Part shown: in pieces, positions 1 through 5,483 of the stretch
Numbering within the stretch: the stretch's first letter is position 1
Layout: each line of letters begins with the position of its first letter
NCBI GenBank assembly: GCA_030625695.1
Contig: DAOUQK010000207.1
Span: forward strand, 1-6,787
Origin: Paracoccaceae bacterium
Lineage (GTDB): Bacteria > Pseudomonadota > Alphaproteobacteria > Rhodobacterales > Rhodobacteraceae
Length of the DNA: 6,787 nucleotides
Direction: 5' to 3'
Notes under the pieces: model-generated
Told to the model about the DNA's origin: nothing
The model's input: only the letters and a program-made list of their open reading frames with translations
Databases searched by the model: none
Made by a program: the position numbers and the translations under genes

Positions 1-1
1 T

Positions 2-838
2 CAGGTGACGGTGATCGAAGGTGCCAAGGCGCTGGGCCGGGATGATCCGGAGCTGGCAGCGGTGGTGTTGGACGCCTTGCGCGAAGAAGGCGTTGAGATC
101 GCCGAAGGGGCGATGGCGGCGAAGATAAGCGGCCACGCCGGGGCGATTGAGGTCGAAACGCAGGATGGGCGTCAATTCACCGGCACGCATTTGCTGGTGG
201 CTTTGGGGCGTCGAACCAATGTCGATAGGCTGAACCTTGAGGCAGGGGGTATCGAGACCACTCGCGCCGGGATCAAGGTGGATGCGGGTTTGCGTACCTC
301 TAACAAACGGGTTTACGCGATTGGCGATGTCGCTGGCGGCATGCAATTTACCCATGTCGCGGGGTACCACGCCGGGGTTATCATCCGGTCGGCGTTGTTT
401 GGGTTGTCGTCCAAAGCCCGCGACAACCACATTCCACGCGCCACCTATTGCGACCCGGAACTGGCGCAGGTGGGGTTGACCGAAGACGAAGCGCGGCTGA
501 TTTATGGCGTAAAGCTGAGCGTGACGCGGTTTGACTACCACCACAACGACCGGGCAATTGCCGAGCGTAAGACCAAAGGGTTCATCAAGCTGATGGTGTT
601 CAAATCCCGCCCCGTCGGCGTTTCGATTGTCGGTCATCAGGCCGGGGAATTGATTGGGTTTTGGTCCCTTGTCATCGCTAACGCCATGAAAATGGGGCAG
701 GTGGCGGCGATGGTCGCGCCCTATCCGACCATCAGCGAGATCAATAAACGCGTTGCGGGGGCCTATTTTACCCCCGGGTTATTTGATAACCCTACGCTTA
801 AGCGCATCGTTGGGTTGATCCAGCGATGGCTTCCTTAA
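2..838 (+). CDS. FAD-dependent pyridine nucleotide-disulfide oxidoreductase, C-terminal part (5' truncated by window)
   Basis: This is the last 278 codons of a flavoprotein of the dihydrolipoamide dehydrogenase/mercuric reductase family, which passes electrons between NAD(P)H, FAD and a disulfide or similar acceptor in the cytoplasm. The frame is open to the window edge, so the GTG at 5 is an internal codon. Numbering from that codon, I see the end of the NAD(P)-binding domain with the ALGRRTN turn (66-72), the FAD-contacting VYAIGDVAG segment (103-111), and the dimerisation domain from about 143 to the end. The usual His-Glu pair of lipoamide dehydrogenases (HPTxxE) reads YPTISE at 240-245, so Tyr replaces His, as in mercuric reductases. 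The C-terminal Cys-Cys pair of MerA is absent. The N-terminal redox CxxxxC is off-window, so the substrate cannot be judged. The gene ends 16 bp before the kinase, which suggests one transcript. The family is firm; the substrate is unknown. Confidence 0.93.
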   Translation, partial: QVTVIEGAKALGRDDPELAAVVLDALREEGVEIAEGAMAAKISGHAGAIEVETQDGRQFTGTHLLVALGRRTNVDRLNLEAGGIETTRAGIKVDAGLRTSNKRVYAIGDVAGGMQFTHVAGYHAGVIIRSALFGLSSKARDNHIPRATYCDPELAQVGLTEDEARLIYGVKLSVTRFDYHHNDRAIAERKTKGFIKLMVFKSRPVGVSIVGHQAGELIGFWSLVIANAMKMGQVAAMVAPYPTISEINKRVAGAYFTPGLFDNPTLKRIVGLIQRWLP

Positions 839-854
839 GCCGGGAAAGAGCATA

Positions 855-2240
855 ATGCTGAATTCGCTGTCGGGTCGGTTCCTGATCCTGACCATAGTTT
901 TTGTGATGCTGGCCGAAGTGCTGATCTTTGTGCCTTCGGTTGCGCGTTTTCGCGAGGACTATTTGTTGGCGCGGCTAGAGCGAGGTCAGATTGCGTCTCT
1001 GGCTTTGCTGGCTGACGATATGCTGGAAACCGAACTTGAGGCCGAATTGCTGGAAACCGCTGAGGTATTCAACGTGGTGCTGCGCCGTGATGAGGTGCGT
1101 CAGTTGATGTTGTCCTCGCCGATGGTTGAACCAGTTTCCGCTACGTTTGATATGCGCAATGCGACGGCCATGACGCTAATCTCGGACGCGTTGACCCGGA
1201 TGGTGACGACCGAAGATCAGACCATCCGGGTAATCGGCGCGCCGGTGCGCGAAGCCGGGTTGCTGATCGAAGTGGCGATGGCGACTGCCCCCTTGCGGGC
1301 GGCGATGATTGACTATGGCCTGCGGGTGCTTCTGCTGTCGGCGGTGATTTCGGTTTTTACCGCGCTATTATTGTTCGCCGCTGTACGCCGGTTTCTGGTG
1401 CGACCCATCAAAAGCGTGGTGGACTATATGCAGCGCTATGCCGCCGCACCCGAGGACGCGCGCAGAATCATTCAACCTTCTGCCGGGGTGACAGAGATAC
1501 GCGAAGCCGAAGAGGCGTTGCAAAAGATGCAGACCGAGCTGACCCAAGCGTTGAAGCAAAAAGAGCGGTTGGCGCAACTGGGCAGTGCAGTGGCCAAGAT
1601 CAGCCACGATTTGCGCAATATCCTGACCTCGGCGCAATTGTTCACTGACCGGATTGAGGCCAGCGAAGACCCGACCGTGCGCCGCCTTGCCCCCAAGCTG
1701 GTGAATTCGATCACCCGCGCGGTGAACCTTTGTGAGGGCACGCTTGCGTTTGGCCGCGCCGAGGAACCACCGCCCACGTTGACCATGTTTGCGCTGGCGG
1801 ATGTGGTGGTGGATGTTATCGAAAGCGAACAGCTGGCGGCCCCTGATCAGAGTGTAGAGCTTAAGCGTGATATCCCGGCGCATCTGATGGTGCGTGCCGA
1901 CCCGGAACAGATGTACCGGGTGATCCTGAACCTTGTACGCAATGCCCGTCAGGCGATTGTGGCGACCCATAAAGCTGGCGCAATCACCGTCAGTGCCAAG
2001 GAAGACGATGCGGCCTGGTGGATCATTGTCGAAGACACGGGGCCGGGCCTGCCTGCGCGTGCAAAAGAATATCTGTTCACGCCGTTTCAGGGCGGGATGA
2101 GCAAGGGTGGTTCGGGTCTTGGACTGGCAATATCGGCGGAATTGGTGCGCGGGCACGGCGGGTCGCTGGAGTTGGAAAAGACCGGGTCCGGGTGTACGCG
2201 GTTTGAAATTTGTCTACCCAAAGGCGACGGTACGCTGTAA
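855..2240 (+). CDS. membrane-bound sensor histidine kinase (HAMP-HisKA-HATPase)
   Basis: A complete 461-residue sensor kinase in the inner membrane. It would sense through an extracytoplasmic domain, autophosphorylate on His and pass phosphate to a response regulator. Order: TM1 (about 8-30), periplasmic region (about 31-150), TM2 (about 154-178), a HAMP-like linker with RPIKSVVDYM (183-192) and a coiled stretch (215-240). The H-box SHDLRN follows with phosphoacceptor His251, then N-box NLVRNARQA (359-367), G1 DTGPGLP (394-400), F-box LFTPF (407-411) and G2 GSGLGLA (419-425). All ATP-binding boxes are intact. The HDxxN form of the H-box is typical of kinases that can also act as phosphatases. 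The start ATG is preceded by GGGAAAGAG (842-850), a fair SD. The gene lies 16 bp after the oxidoreductase and before a terminator, so the two probably form the end of an operon. No response regulator is adjacent, so partner and signal are unknown. Confidence 0.95.
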   Translation: MLNSLSGRFLILTIVFVMLAEVLIFVPSVARFREDYLLARLERGQIASLALLADDMLETELEAELLETAEVFNVVLRRDEVRQLMLSSPMVEPVSATFDMRNATAMTLISDALTRMVTTEDQTIRVIGAPVREAGLLIEVAMATAPLRAAMIDYGLRVLLLSAVISVFTALLLFAAVRRFLVRPIKSVVDYMQRYAAAPEDARRIIQPSAGVTEIREAEEALQKMQTELTQALKQKERLAQLGSAVAKISHDLRNILTSAQLFTDRIEASEDPTVRRLAPKLVNSITRAVNLCEGTLAFGRAEEPPPTLTMFALADVVVDVIESEQLAAPDQSVELKRDIPAHLMVRADPEQMYRVILNLVRNARQAIVATHKAGAITVSAKEDDAAWWIIVEDTGPGLPARAKEYLFTPFQGGMSKGGSGLGLAISAELVRGHGGSLELEKTGSGCTRFEICLPKGDGTL

Positions 2241-2321
2241 AATCTGGCCTCATTTTGTCCCATGCGTGTGGATCCGTTTGAGGTTTGCTGAAAAATGACA
2301 ATTCATCACGTTCAATCCACT

Positions 2322-2340
2322 AGGGTTTAGTCGGAACCCT
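2322..2340. repeat. short inverted repeat upstream of the terminator
   Basis: AGGGTT (2322-2327) and AACCCT (2335-2340) form a perfect 6-bp inverted repeat with a 7-nt spacer, directly next to the terminator hairpin. It may be an accessory stem in the 3' untranslated region or chance. No function is assigned. Confidence 0.4.
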
Positions 2341-2341
2341 G

Positions 2342-2376
2342 ACGCCCCCGGATCAAGAGTTGTTCGGGGGTGTTTT
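2342..2376 (+). terminator. Rho-independent terminator of the oxidoreductase-kinase operon
   Basis: A GC-rich hairpin: 2342-2352 pairs with 2363-2373 over 11 positions (including a run of five C against five G and two G-T wobbles). The loop is 10 nt and the stem runs into TTTT at 2373-2376. It lies about 100 bp after the kinase stop and about 50 bp before the tRNA, isolating tRNA transcription from the operon. Confidence 0.8.
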
Positions 2377-2381
2377 ACGGG

Positions 2382-2410
2382 TTGCAAAGGCTGTCAGCTA
2401 AAGCTACATG
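2382..2410 (+). promoter_or_regulatory. candidate promoter of tRNA-Arg
   Basis: TTGCAA (2382-2387), 17 bp, then TACATG (2405-2410) gives a weak sigma-70-like match placed about 14 bp before the tRNA 5' end and just after the upstream terminator. The position is right for a tRNA promoter; the -10 match is poor. Confidence 0.4.
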
Positions 2411-2423
2411 CCTGTTCTGAAGT

Positions 2424-2500
2424 GGACCGATAGCTCAGCTGGATAGAGTACCTGACTACGAATCAGGGGGTCGGGGGTTCGAATCCTCCTCGGTCCGCCA
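2424..2500 (+). tRNA. tRNA-Arg (anticodon ACG)
   Basis: A full 77-nt cloverleaf can be folded by eye. Acceptor GGACCGA (2424-2430) pairs with TCGGTCC (2490-2496), followed by discriminator G2497 and encoded CCA (2498-2500). The D-stem is GCTC/GAGT (2433-2436/2446-2449). Anticodon stem CCTGA/TCAGG (2451-2455/2463-2467) carries loop CTACGAA with anticodon ACG at 2458-2460. T-stem GGGGG/CCTCC (2473-2477/2485-2489) carries loop TTCGAAT. ACG, modified to ICG by TadA in bacteria, reads CGU, CGC and CGA. An integrase gene follows in the same direction 144 bp later, so this tRNA is the probable integration target, with the gene kept intact. Confidence 0.98.
2473..2500 (+). other. candidate attachment site (attL) in the tRNA-Arg 3' end
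   Basis: P4-type integrases usually recombine within the T-arm and acceptor 3' end of a tRNA and leave a direct repeat at the far end of the island. Here the integrase begins shortly after this tRNA and points away from it, the common layout. I see no second copy of the tRNA 3' end in the window, so attR would lie beyond the right edge. The site is inferred from context. Confidence 0.5.
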
Positions 2501-2541
2501 CTTACCCTTCCTCGACATTCCCATGACTTCCCAAAGACTCC

Positions 2542-2569
2542 TTGTTTTTATGGCGTAAATGCCTATATT
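2542..2569 (+). promoter_or_regulatory. candidate integrase promoter
   Basis: TTGTTT (2542-2547), 16 bp, then TATATT (2564-2569) is the best sigma-70-like pair between the tRNA and the integrase and lies in the most AT-rich stretch of that gap. It would give a 5' leader of about 70 nt containing the inverted repeat at 2592-2609 and the tandem GTGGGAAC repeat. Confidence 0.4.
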
Positions 2570-2591
2570 GGCTCCAAGGCGTTCCACGCTA

Positions 2592-2609
2592 TTCCGGGGG
2601 GTACCGGAA
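2592..2609. repeat. inverted repeat TTCCGG-N6-CCGGAA
   Basis: Perfect 6-bp arms, TTCCGG (2592-2597) and CCGGAA (2604-2609), around a 6-nt spacer that includes GGTACC overlap. It lies in the integrase leader, about 36 bp before the start codon. It could be an operator, a leader hairpin or an integration accessory site; nothing shows which. Confidence 0.45.
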
Positions 2610-2615
2610 AATAAT

Positions 2616-2640
2616 GTGGGAACAATTGTGGGAACCAATT
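2616..2640 (+). repeat. tandem GTGGGAAC(C)AATT repeat, candidate integrase arm-type or operator sites
   Basis: Two directly adjacent near-identical units, GTGGGAACAATT (2616-2627) and GTGGGAACCAATT (2628-2640), differ by one inserted C and end 4 bp before the integrase ATG. Short tandem repeats next to P4-type integrase genes are often arm-type binding sites for the integrase N-terminal domain or sites for self-repression. The repeat is seen directly; the role is inferred. Confidence 0.6.
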
Positions 2641-2644
2641 TGTC

Positions 2645-3955
2645 ATGTCCGGGAAGCTGACGGCACAAAAAGTAAAAAATATCAAGATACCGGGCAAGTA
2701 TTCTGACGGTGGCGGGATGGGGTTGTTCTTTTGGGTCAAGTCAAATGGCGGGCGATTCTGGGTTCAACGCATAGTCATCAACGGCAGACGGCGGGAAATC
2801 GGCTTAGGGGGCTATCCGGTTGTTTCATTGGCCGGGGCACGGGAACAGGCACTGGCAAACAAGCAATCCATCCGGCAGGGTGGCGACCCGCTGGCCGACA
2901 AACGCAGGGCAAAGGTATCCGTCACCTTCAAGGGGGCTGCGGAACGCTATCTTGAAACCAAACTGACCGGGTACAAGAACGCCAAGCACCGCGCCCAGTG
3001 GGGCAGCACTCTGCGCACCTATGCTTATCCAGTACTTGGCCACCTTGACGTGAACACGATTGAGCCGCGTGACGTGTTACGGGCCGTGCAACCGATATGG
3101 GAAAGCAAGACAGAAACGGCCAAGCGTGTGCGGGGGCGTATCGAAGCGGTCCTAAGTTGGGCCACCGTGGCGGGGCACAGGGCAGGCGACAACCCGGCCC
3201 GCTGGCATGGCAACCTGTCTGAGTTACTGCCCGCTCCTTCCAAGGTATCAAAAGTTCAACATCGCCCCGCCATTGCGCAGGGTGATGCCCCCCGGTGGTT
3301 CAAAGCGTTGCAGGCCCGGTCAGGTTTTGGGGCGTTGGCTTTGGAGTTTACCGCCTTGACTGGTGGTCGATCCGGTGAAGCGCGGGAAATGCAGTGGCAG
3401 CAAATCCATGTTGTCCAACCAGATGGCAGTATTGCCCCGTTGGATGCGGGAACCCATGGCGCAGGCGCAGATATGGCGGGAGCGGTGTGGATCATCCCTG
3501 CTGCTGACATGAAGGAAGGACGGGAACACCGCGTCCCTCTGTCGTCGGCAATGATTGATCTACTTCTAAGGGTGCCTCGCATGGGGGGGACTGACCTTGT
3601 GTTTCCCAGTTCAAAGCACACTCCGTTAACAGAAGCGGCGCTGGGCAACGTGATGAAGCGGCTACACGCGGCAGACGCGAAGGCAGGCGGCAAAGGCTTT
3701 GTTGATGCAATCACAGGTCGCCCGGCTGTTCCGCATGGCTTGCGCAGTACGTTCCGCGACTGGGGTGCAGAACGTGGTGTAGATCGTGACCTGATGGAAC
3801 TCAGCCTGTCGCATTCTGTCGGCAGCGAAGTTGAGCGTGCCTATCGTCGGTCGGATATGCTGGAACGGCGGCGGAATGTAATGCAGGATTGGGCGAATTT
3901 TTTATTGAGGCAGGAACGGTGTGGCGAAGTAATTAGGTTGGGGGCGGGGAAATGA
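2645..3955 (+). CDS. P4-type tyrosine recombinase (site-specific integrase)
   Basis: A complete 436-residue integrase of normal family length, expected to insert and excise the island at the adjacent tRNA-Arg. The N-terminal arm-binding domain (DUF4102-like, about 1-88) shows LTAQKVKNIK, SDGGGMGLFFWV and the IGLGGYPVVSLAGAR block. A core-binding domain follows (about 92-190). The catalytic domain (about 207-425) has all expected residues: Arg242 in TGGRSGEAR, Lys290 in MKEGREHRVPLS, His364 and Arg367 in PHGLRSTFRDW, His390 in SLSHSVG and nucleophile Tyr400 in ERAYRRSD. It should therefore be active. No strong SD precedes the ATG: the GGGAA at 2630-2634 is part of the tandem repeat, so integrase binding there could also block translation start or transcription (inference). 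The stop overlaps the next ORF as ATGA. Confidence 0.96.
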   Translation: MSGKLTAQKVKNIKIPGKYSDGGGMGLFFWVKSNGGRFWVQRIVINGRRREIGLGGYPVVSLAGAREQALANKQSIRQGGDPLADKRRAKVSVTFKGAAERYLETKLTGYKNAKHRAQWGSTLRTYAYPVLGHLDVNTIEPRDVLRAVQPIWESKTETAKRVRGRIEAVLSWATVAGHRAGDNPARWHGNLSELLPAPSKVSKVQHRPAIAQGDAPRWFKALQARSGFGALALEFTALTGGRSGEAREMQWQQIHVVQPDGSIAPLDAGTHGAGADMAGAVWIIPAADMKEGREHRVPLSSAMIDLLLRVPRMGGTDLVFPSSKHTPLTEAALGNVMKRLHAADAKAGGKGFVDAITGRPAVPHGLRSTFRDWGAERGVDRDLMELSLSHSVGSEVERAYRRSDMLERRRNVMQDWANFLLRQERCGEVIRLGAGK

Positions 3956-4209
3956 CGGCTCCTGAATTTGCGGAGGCGCTGGGTTTTGATGTGGACGTGC
4001 ATGGGTTTCGAACGTCGTTCAAGACGTGGACGCAGGAACGCACCAACACGCTGCGCGATGTGTCAGAAGCTGCTTTGGCGCATACAGTGAAAGATAAGGC
4101 CGAGGCTGCCTATGCGCGGTCGGACTTCTTTGAAAATCGGCGAAAGCTAATGGAAATTTGGGCCAGACACGCGAACGAAAAAGCTCCGTCAATAGTGAGG
4201 GTCGGTTAG
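3952..4209 (+). pseudogene. C-terminal fragment of a second tyrosine recombinase
   Basis: An 85-codon ORF matching only the end of a P4-type integrase catalytic domain: VHGFRTSFKTW with His17 and Arg20, ALAHTVKDK with His44, and EAAYARSDFFENRR with likely nucleophile Tyr54. The arm-binding and core-binding domains, the first catalytic Arg and the Lys are missing, so it cannot recombine alone. It is clearly related to, but not a copy of, the C-terminus of the intact integrase just upstream (HGLRSTFRDW, SHSVGSEVERAYRRSD), so it comes from a different integrase. Its ATG overlaps the integrase stop (ATGA, 3952-3955), and its TAG overlaps the next gene's GTG. It is most simply the scar of an earlier integrase at this tRNA, cut by deletion or recombination. 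Because the frame is open and coupled, it may still be translated, and a role as a regulator or partner of the full integrase cannot be excluded. Confidence 0.75.
4197..4201 (+). promoter_or_regulatory. SD sequence that fixes the start of the 293-aa gene
   Basis: GAGGG at 4197-4201 lies 7 nt before GTG at 4209. This favours that start over the upstream TTG at 4158, which lies inside the recombinase fragment and has no comparable SD. Confidence 0.6.
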
Positions 4210-5090
4210 TGTTCACACCCGAAGGTTATTGGTCGTTTACAGAGATACAAGAGGCCGCTTGCAGTTGGGCGAATGACCTCGTCATCGCGAGTGCTTTTCC
4301 TTCATTGATTGCCGAAACTGAAGATTTAAACGCGTGGAAAGTTGAGCAGGTGCTGCACCAAAAACTTGTCGCGGATGAGTATGTGGAAAATGCCGCGGAA
4401 GCCCGTTTTGCTCTTCAAGTCTCACAACTTTGGGTGCTTGCGAACGTCTTAGACACTTTCGATGCGGTTCTCTGCTCACCAACCGGAATGACGATGCGTT
4501 GCCCACCGCCGATTTGCGCTCATGGTGACGCTCTTGATTGGTGGACATGGCCTCTTGCCGGTCCGAAATTCGGTACTGGCGAAGCTTACGGCTACTTGGA
4601 GTATTTTCGACAAGGGACATTTAGTATTTCTGACGCCATGGCCAGGTTCTGCGTAATCGATGCTGACAGTGGTTTGATAAAACTGAAGCCTAATTCGATT
4701 AGGCTGTGCAATTTGAGCTCGTATGGGCACGGAGCAGACGAAAAGACCATTCGGACGTTTATCAATGAGCAAGTTCGACCAATTATCGGGTGGTCAATCT
4801 GTTGGAACCCAGCCGACATACCGAAGACTAAAGGCGAGATTTACACCTCTCTTGGTTTCACCGACATTAACTGGGGAGAATTTGAAAACGGAAACGTGAA
4901 GAGCCAATCCATTGCAGACTCTGGAAAGTACATTCTTGAGTGCATCGAAACCGCTTTCCCCAAAGGAAAAGGCGATACTACGTGGCCCGATGTGGAAGCA
5001 AAGGTGGGTTACTCTCGACGAAGCATCATACGTGCTTTGAAGCAAAACGGTCTGCATTCAAAGTGGGCAAAAACTGGGCAAAGGCAATAG
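4209..5090 (+). CDS. hypothetical protein with C-terminal HTH-like segment (island cargo)
   Basis: I do not recognise this 293-residue protein. The GTG start at 4209 is chosen for its SD (GAGGG, 7 nt spacing) and its one-base overlap with the preceding stop (TAGTG). Visible features: a Trp- and Ala-rich, probably helical N-terminal part (8-88), a Cys/Pro cluster (89-103), a Trp-rich patch (LDWWTWPL, 109-116), and a C-terminal stretch (261-281, DVEAKVGYSRRSIIRALKQNG) with the spacing of a helix-turn-helix. No signal peptide, membrane segment or enzyme motif is evident. Sampled lines have about 45-53% GC, against about 57% or more in the core genes, and AT-ending codons are frequent, which suggests separate acquisition. 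It sits between integrase and alpA, a usual slot for cargo or regulators. The last codons overlap the TGGGCAA repeat cluster. A DNA-binding role is only a guess from the C-terminus. Confidence 0.8.
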   Translation: MFTPEGYWSFTEIQEAACSWANDLVIASAFPSLIAETEDLNAWKVEQVLHQKLVADEYVENAAEARFALQVSQLWVLANVLDTFDAVLCSPTGMTMRCPPPICAHGDALDWWTWPLAGPKFGTGEAYGYLEYFRQGTFSISDAMARFCVIDADSGLIKLKPNSIRLCNLSSYGHGADEKTIRTFINEQVRPIIGWSICWNPADIPKTKGEIYTSLGFTDINWGEFENGNVKSQSIADSGKYILECIETAFPKGKGDTTWPDVEAKVGYSRRSIIRALKQNGLHSKWAKTGQRQ

Positions 5091-5124
5091 ACTAAGAACG
5101 CCCACTCTTTGCCCAATTGCCCAG
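5064..5124. repeat. cluster of TGGGCAA motifs in direct and inverted orientation
   Basis: TGGGCAA occurs at 5064-5070 and 5075-5081 (11-bp phasing). Its complement TTGCCCA occurs at 5109-5115 and 5117-5123, and a partial GCCCA at 5100-5104. TGGGCAAAG (5075-5083) and CTTTGCCCA (5107-5115) are a perfect 9-bp inverted repeat; the outer copies add a nested 7-bp stem. The cluster spans the end of the 293-aa gene and ends 1 bp before the -35 of a candidate alpA promoter. There is no T-run, so it is a poor terminator. A regulator or iteron-type binding site is the likeliest reading. Confidence 0.65.
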
Positions 5125-5125
5125 A

Positions 5126-5154
5126 TTTACACCACGCAGAAAGGCAGCAATTAT
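5126..5154 (+). promoter_or_regulatory. candidate alpA promoter
   Basis: TTTACA (5126-5131, five of six matches to the -35 consensus), 17 bp, then AATTAT (5149-5154, four of six to the -10). It lies about 40 bp before the alpA start and directly after the TGGGCAA cluster, so a protein bound to the repeats could block or aid RNA polymerase. Confidence 0.45.
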
Positions 5155-5178
5155 TCCAGCACGAACCGCAATCGCCCG

Positions 5179-5185
5179 AAAGGAA
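5179..5185 (+). promoter_or_regulatory. SD sequence that fixes the alpA start
   Basis: AAAGGAA at 5179-5185 is 7 nt before GTG at 5193. This favours the 64-aa product over a longer reading from TTG at 5109, whose extra 28 residues have no family resemblance. Confidence 0.7.
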
Positions 5186-5192
5186 CCGCGCC

Positions 5193-5387
5193 GTGCCAGA
5201 ACACCACCTACGCCGCCCTGCCGTTGAAGCCGCCATCGGTCTCAGTCGCAGCTCGATTTATGCGATGATGGACAGAGGTGAATTCCCACGACCTGTCCGA
5301 ATTGGAAAGCGCGCAGTTGCTTGGCCGCAAAGCGCCATTGAAGCTTGGCTGGCAGATCGTCCGACCTCGAATGGCGCAACCGGCTAA
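5193..5387 (+). CDS. alpA: AlpA-family DNA-binding regulator / excisionase
   Basis: A 64-residue MerR-like winged HTH of the AlpA family, the usual length for these proteins. Family marks are LRRPAVEAAIGLSRSSIYAMM (6-26) for the HTH, DRGEFPRPVRIGKRAVAW (27-44) for the wing, and SAIEAWLADR (47-56). In P4-like elements, AlpA activates the integrase or acts as a directionality factor that favours excision; such proteins are found beside P4-type integrases. Start GTG 5193 is chosen for its SD and for family length. The candidate promoter and TGGGCAA repeats lie just upstream, suggesting its own control point. About 96 bp separate it from the next gene. The family call is strong; whether it is an excisionase or a transcription activator here cannot be seen. 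Confidence 0.92.
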   Translation: MPEHHLRRPAVEAAIGLSRSSIYAMMDRGEFPRPVRIGKRAVAWPQSAIEAWLADRPTSNGATG

Positions 5388-5456
5388 AACAACGCCCACA
5401 CCCTGAAATCAGAGGCGCAGGCGCTGGGTCGTCTAAGCAACTTACCCATACCGCTC

Positions 5457-5478
5457 TGCCCCTCACAAATCAATGAGG
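5457..5478 (+). promoter_or_regulatory. inverted repeat covering the SD of the winged-helix gene
   Basis: CCTCA (5461-5465) pairs with TGAGG (5474-5478) around an 8-nt loop; the second arm contains the SD GAGG (5475-5478) for the ATG at 5484. In RNA the hairpin could hide the ribosome site. The stem is only 5 bp, so the effect may be weak. Confidence 0.3.
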
Positions 5479-5483
5479 CAGAA

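Noticed and set aside
1368..2156. Long open frame (262 codons) on the minus strand
   Set aside because: It is wholly antisense to the sensor kinase, whose motifs are unambiguous. Its product has no recognisable domain and is a codon-bias shadow.
2551..2566. GGC/GCC mini-hairpin in the integrase leader
   Set aside because: Only 3 bp of stem, so no real structure is supported.
2456..2668. Minus-strand ORF ending in an EEDSNPRPPDS-like peptide
   Set aside because: That peptide is the well-known false translation of the complement of a tRNA T-arm and anticodon region; the ORF runs through the tRNA.
3256..3714. 152-codon minus-strand ORF
   Set aside because: It is antisense to the integrase catalytic domain and its product shows no family features.
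4158..4208. N-terminal extension of the 293-aa protein from TTG at 4158
   Set aside because: It overlaps the recombinase fragment by about 50 bp and lacks an SD, while GTG 4209 has GAGGG at 7 nt.
5064..5124. TGGGCAA inverted repeats as a Rho-independent terminator or CRISPR-like array
   Set aside because: No T-run follows the stem, and the units are too short and irregular in spacing and orientation for CRISPR.
5109..5192. N-terminal extension of AlpA from TTG at 5109
   Set aside because: It lies in the repeat cluster and candidate promoter, lacks an SD and adds 28 residues not typical of AlpA; GTG 5193 has a proper SD.
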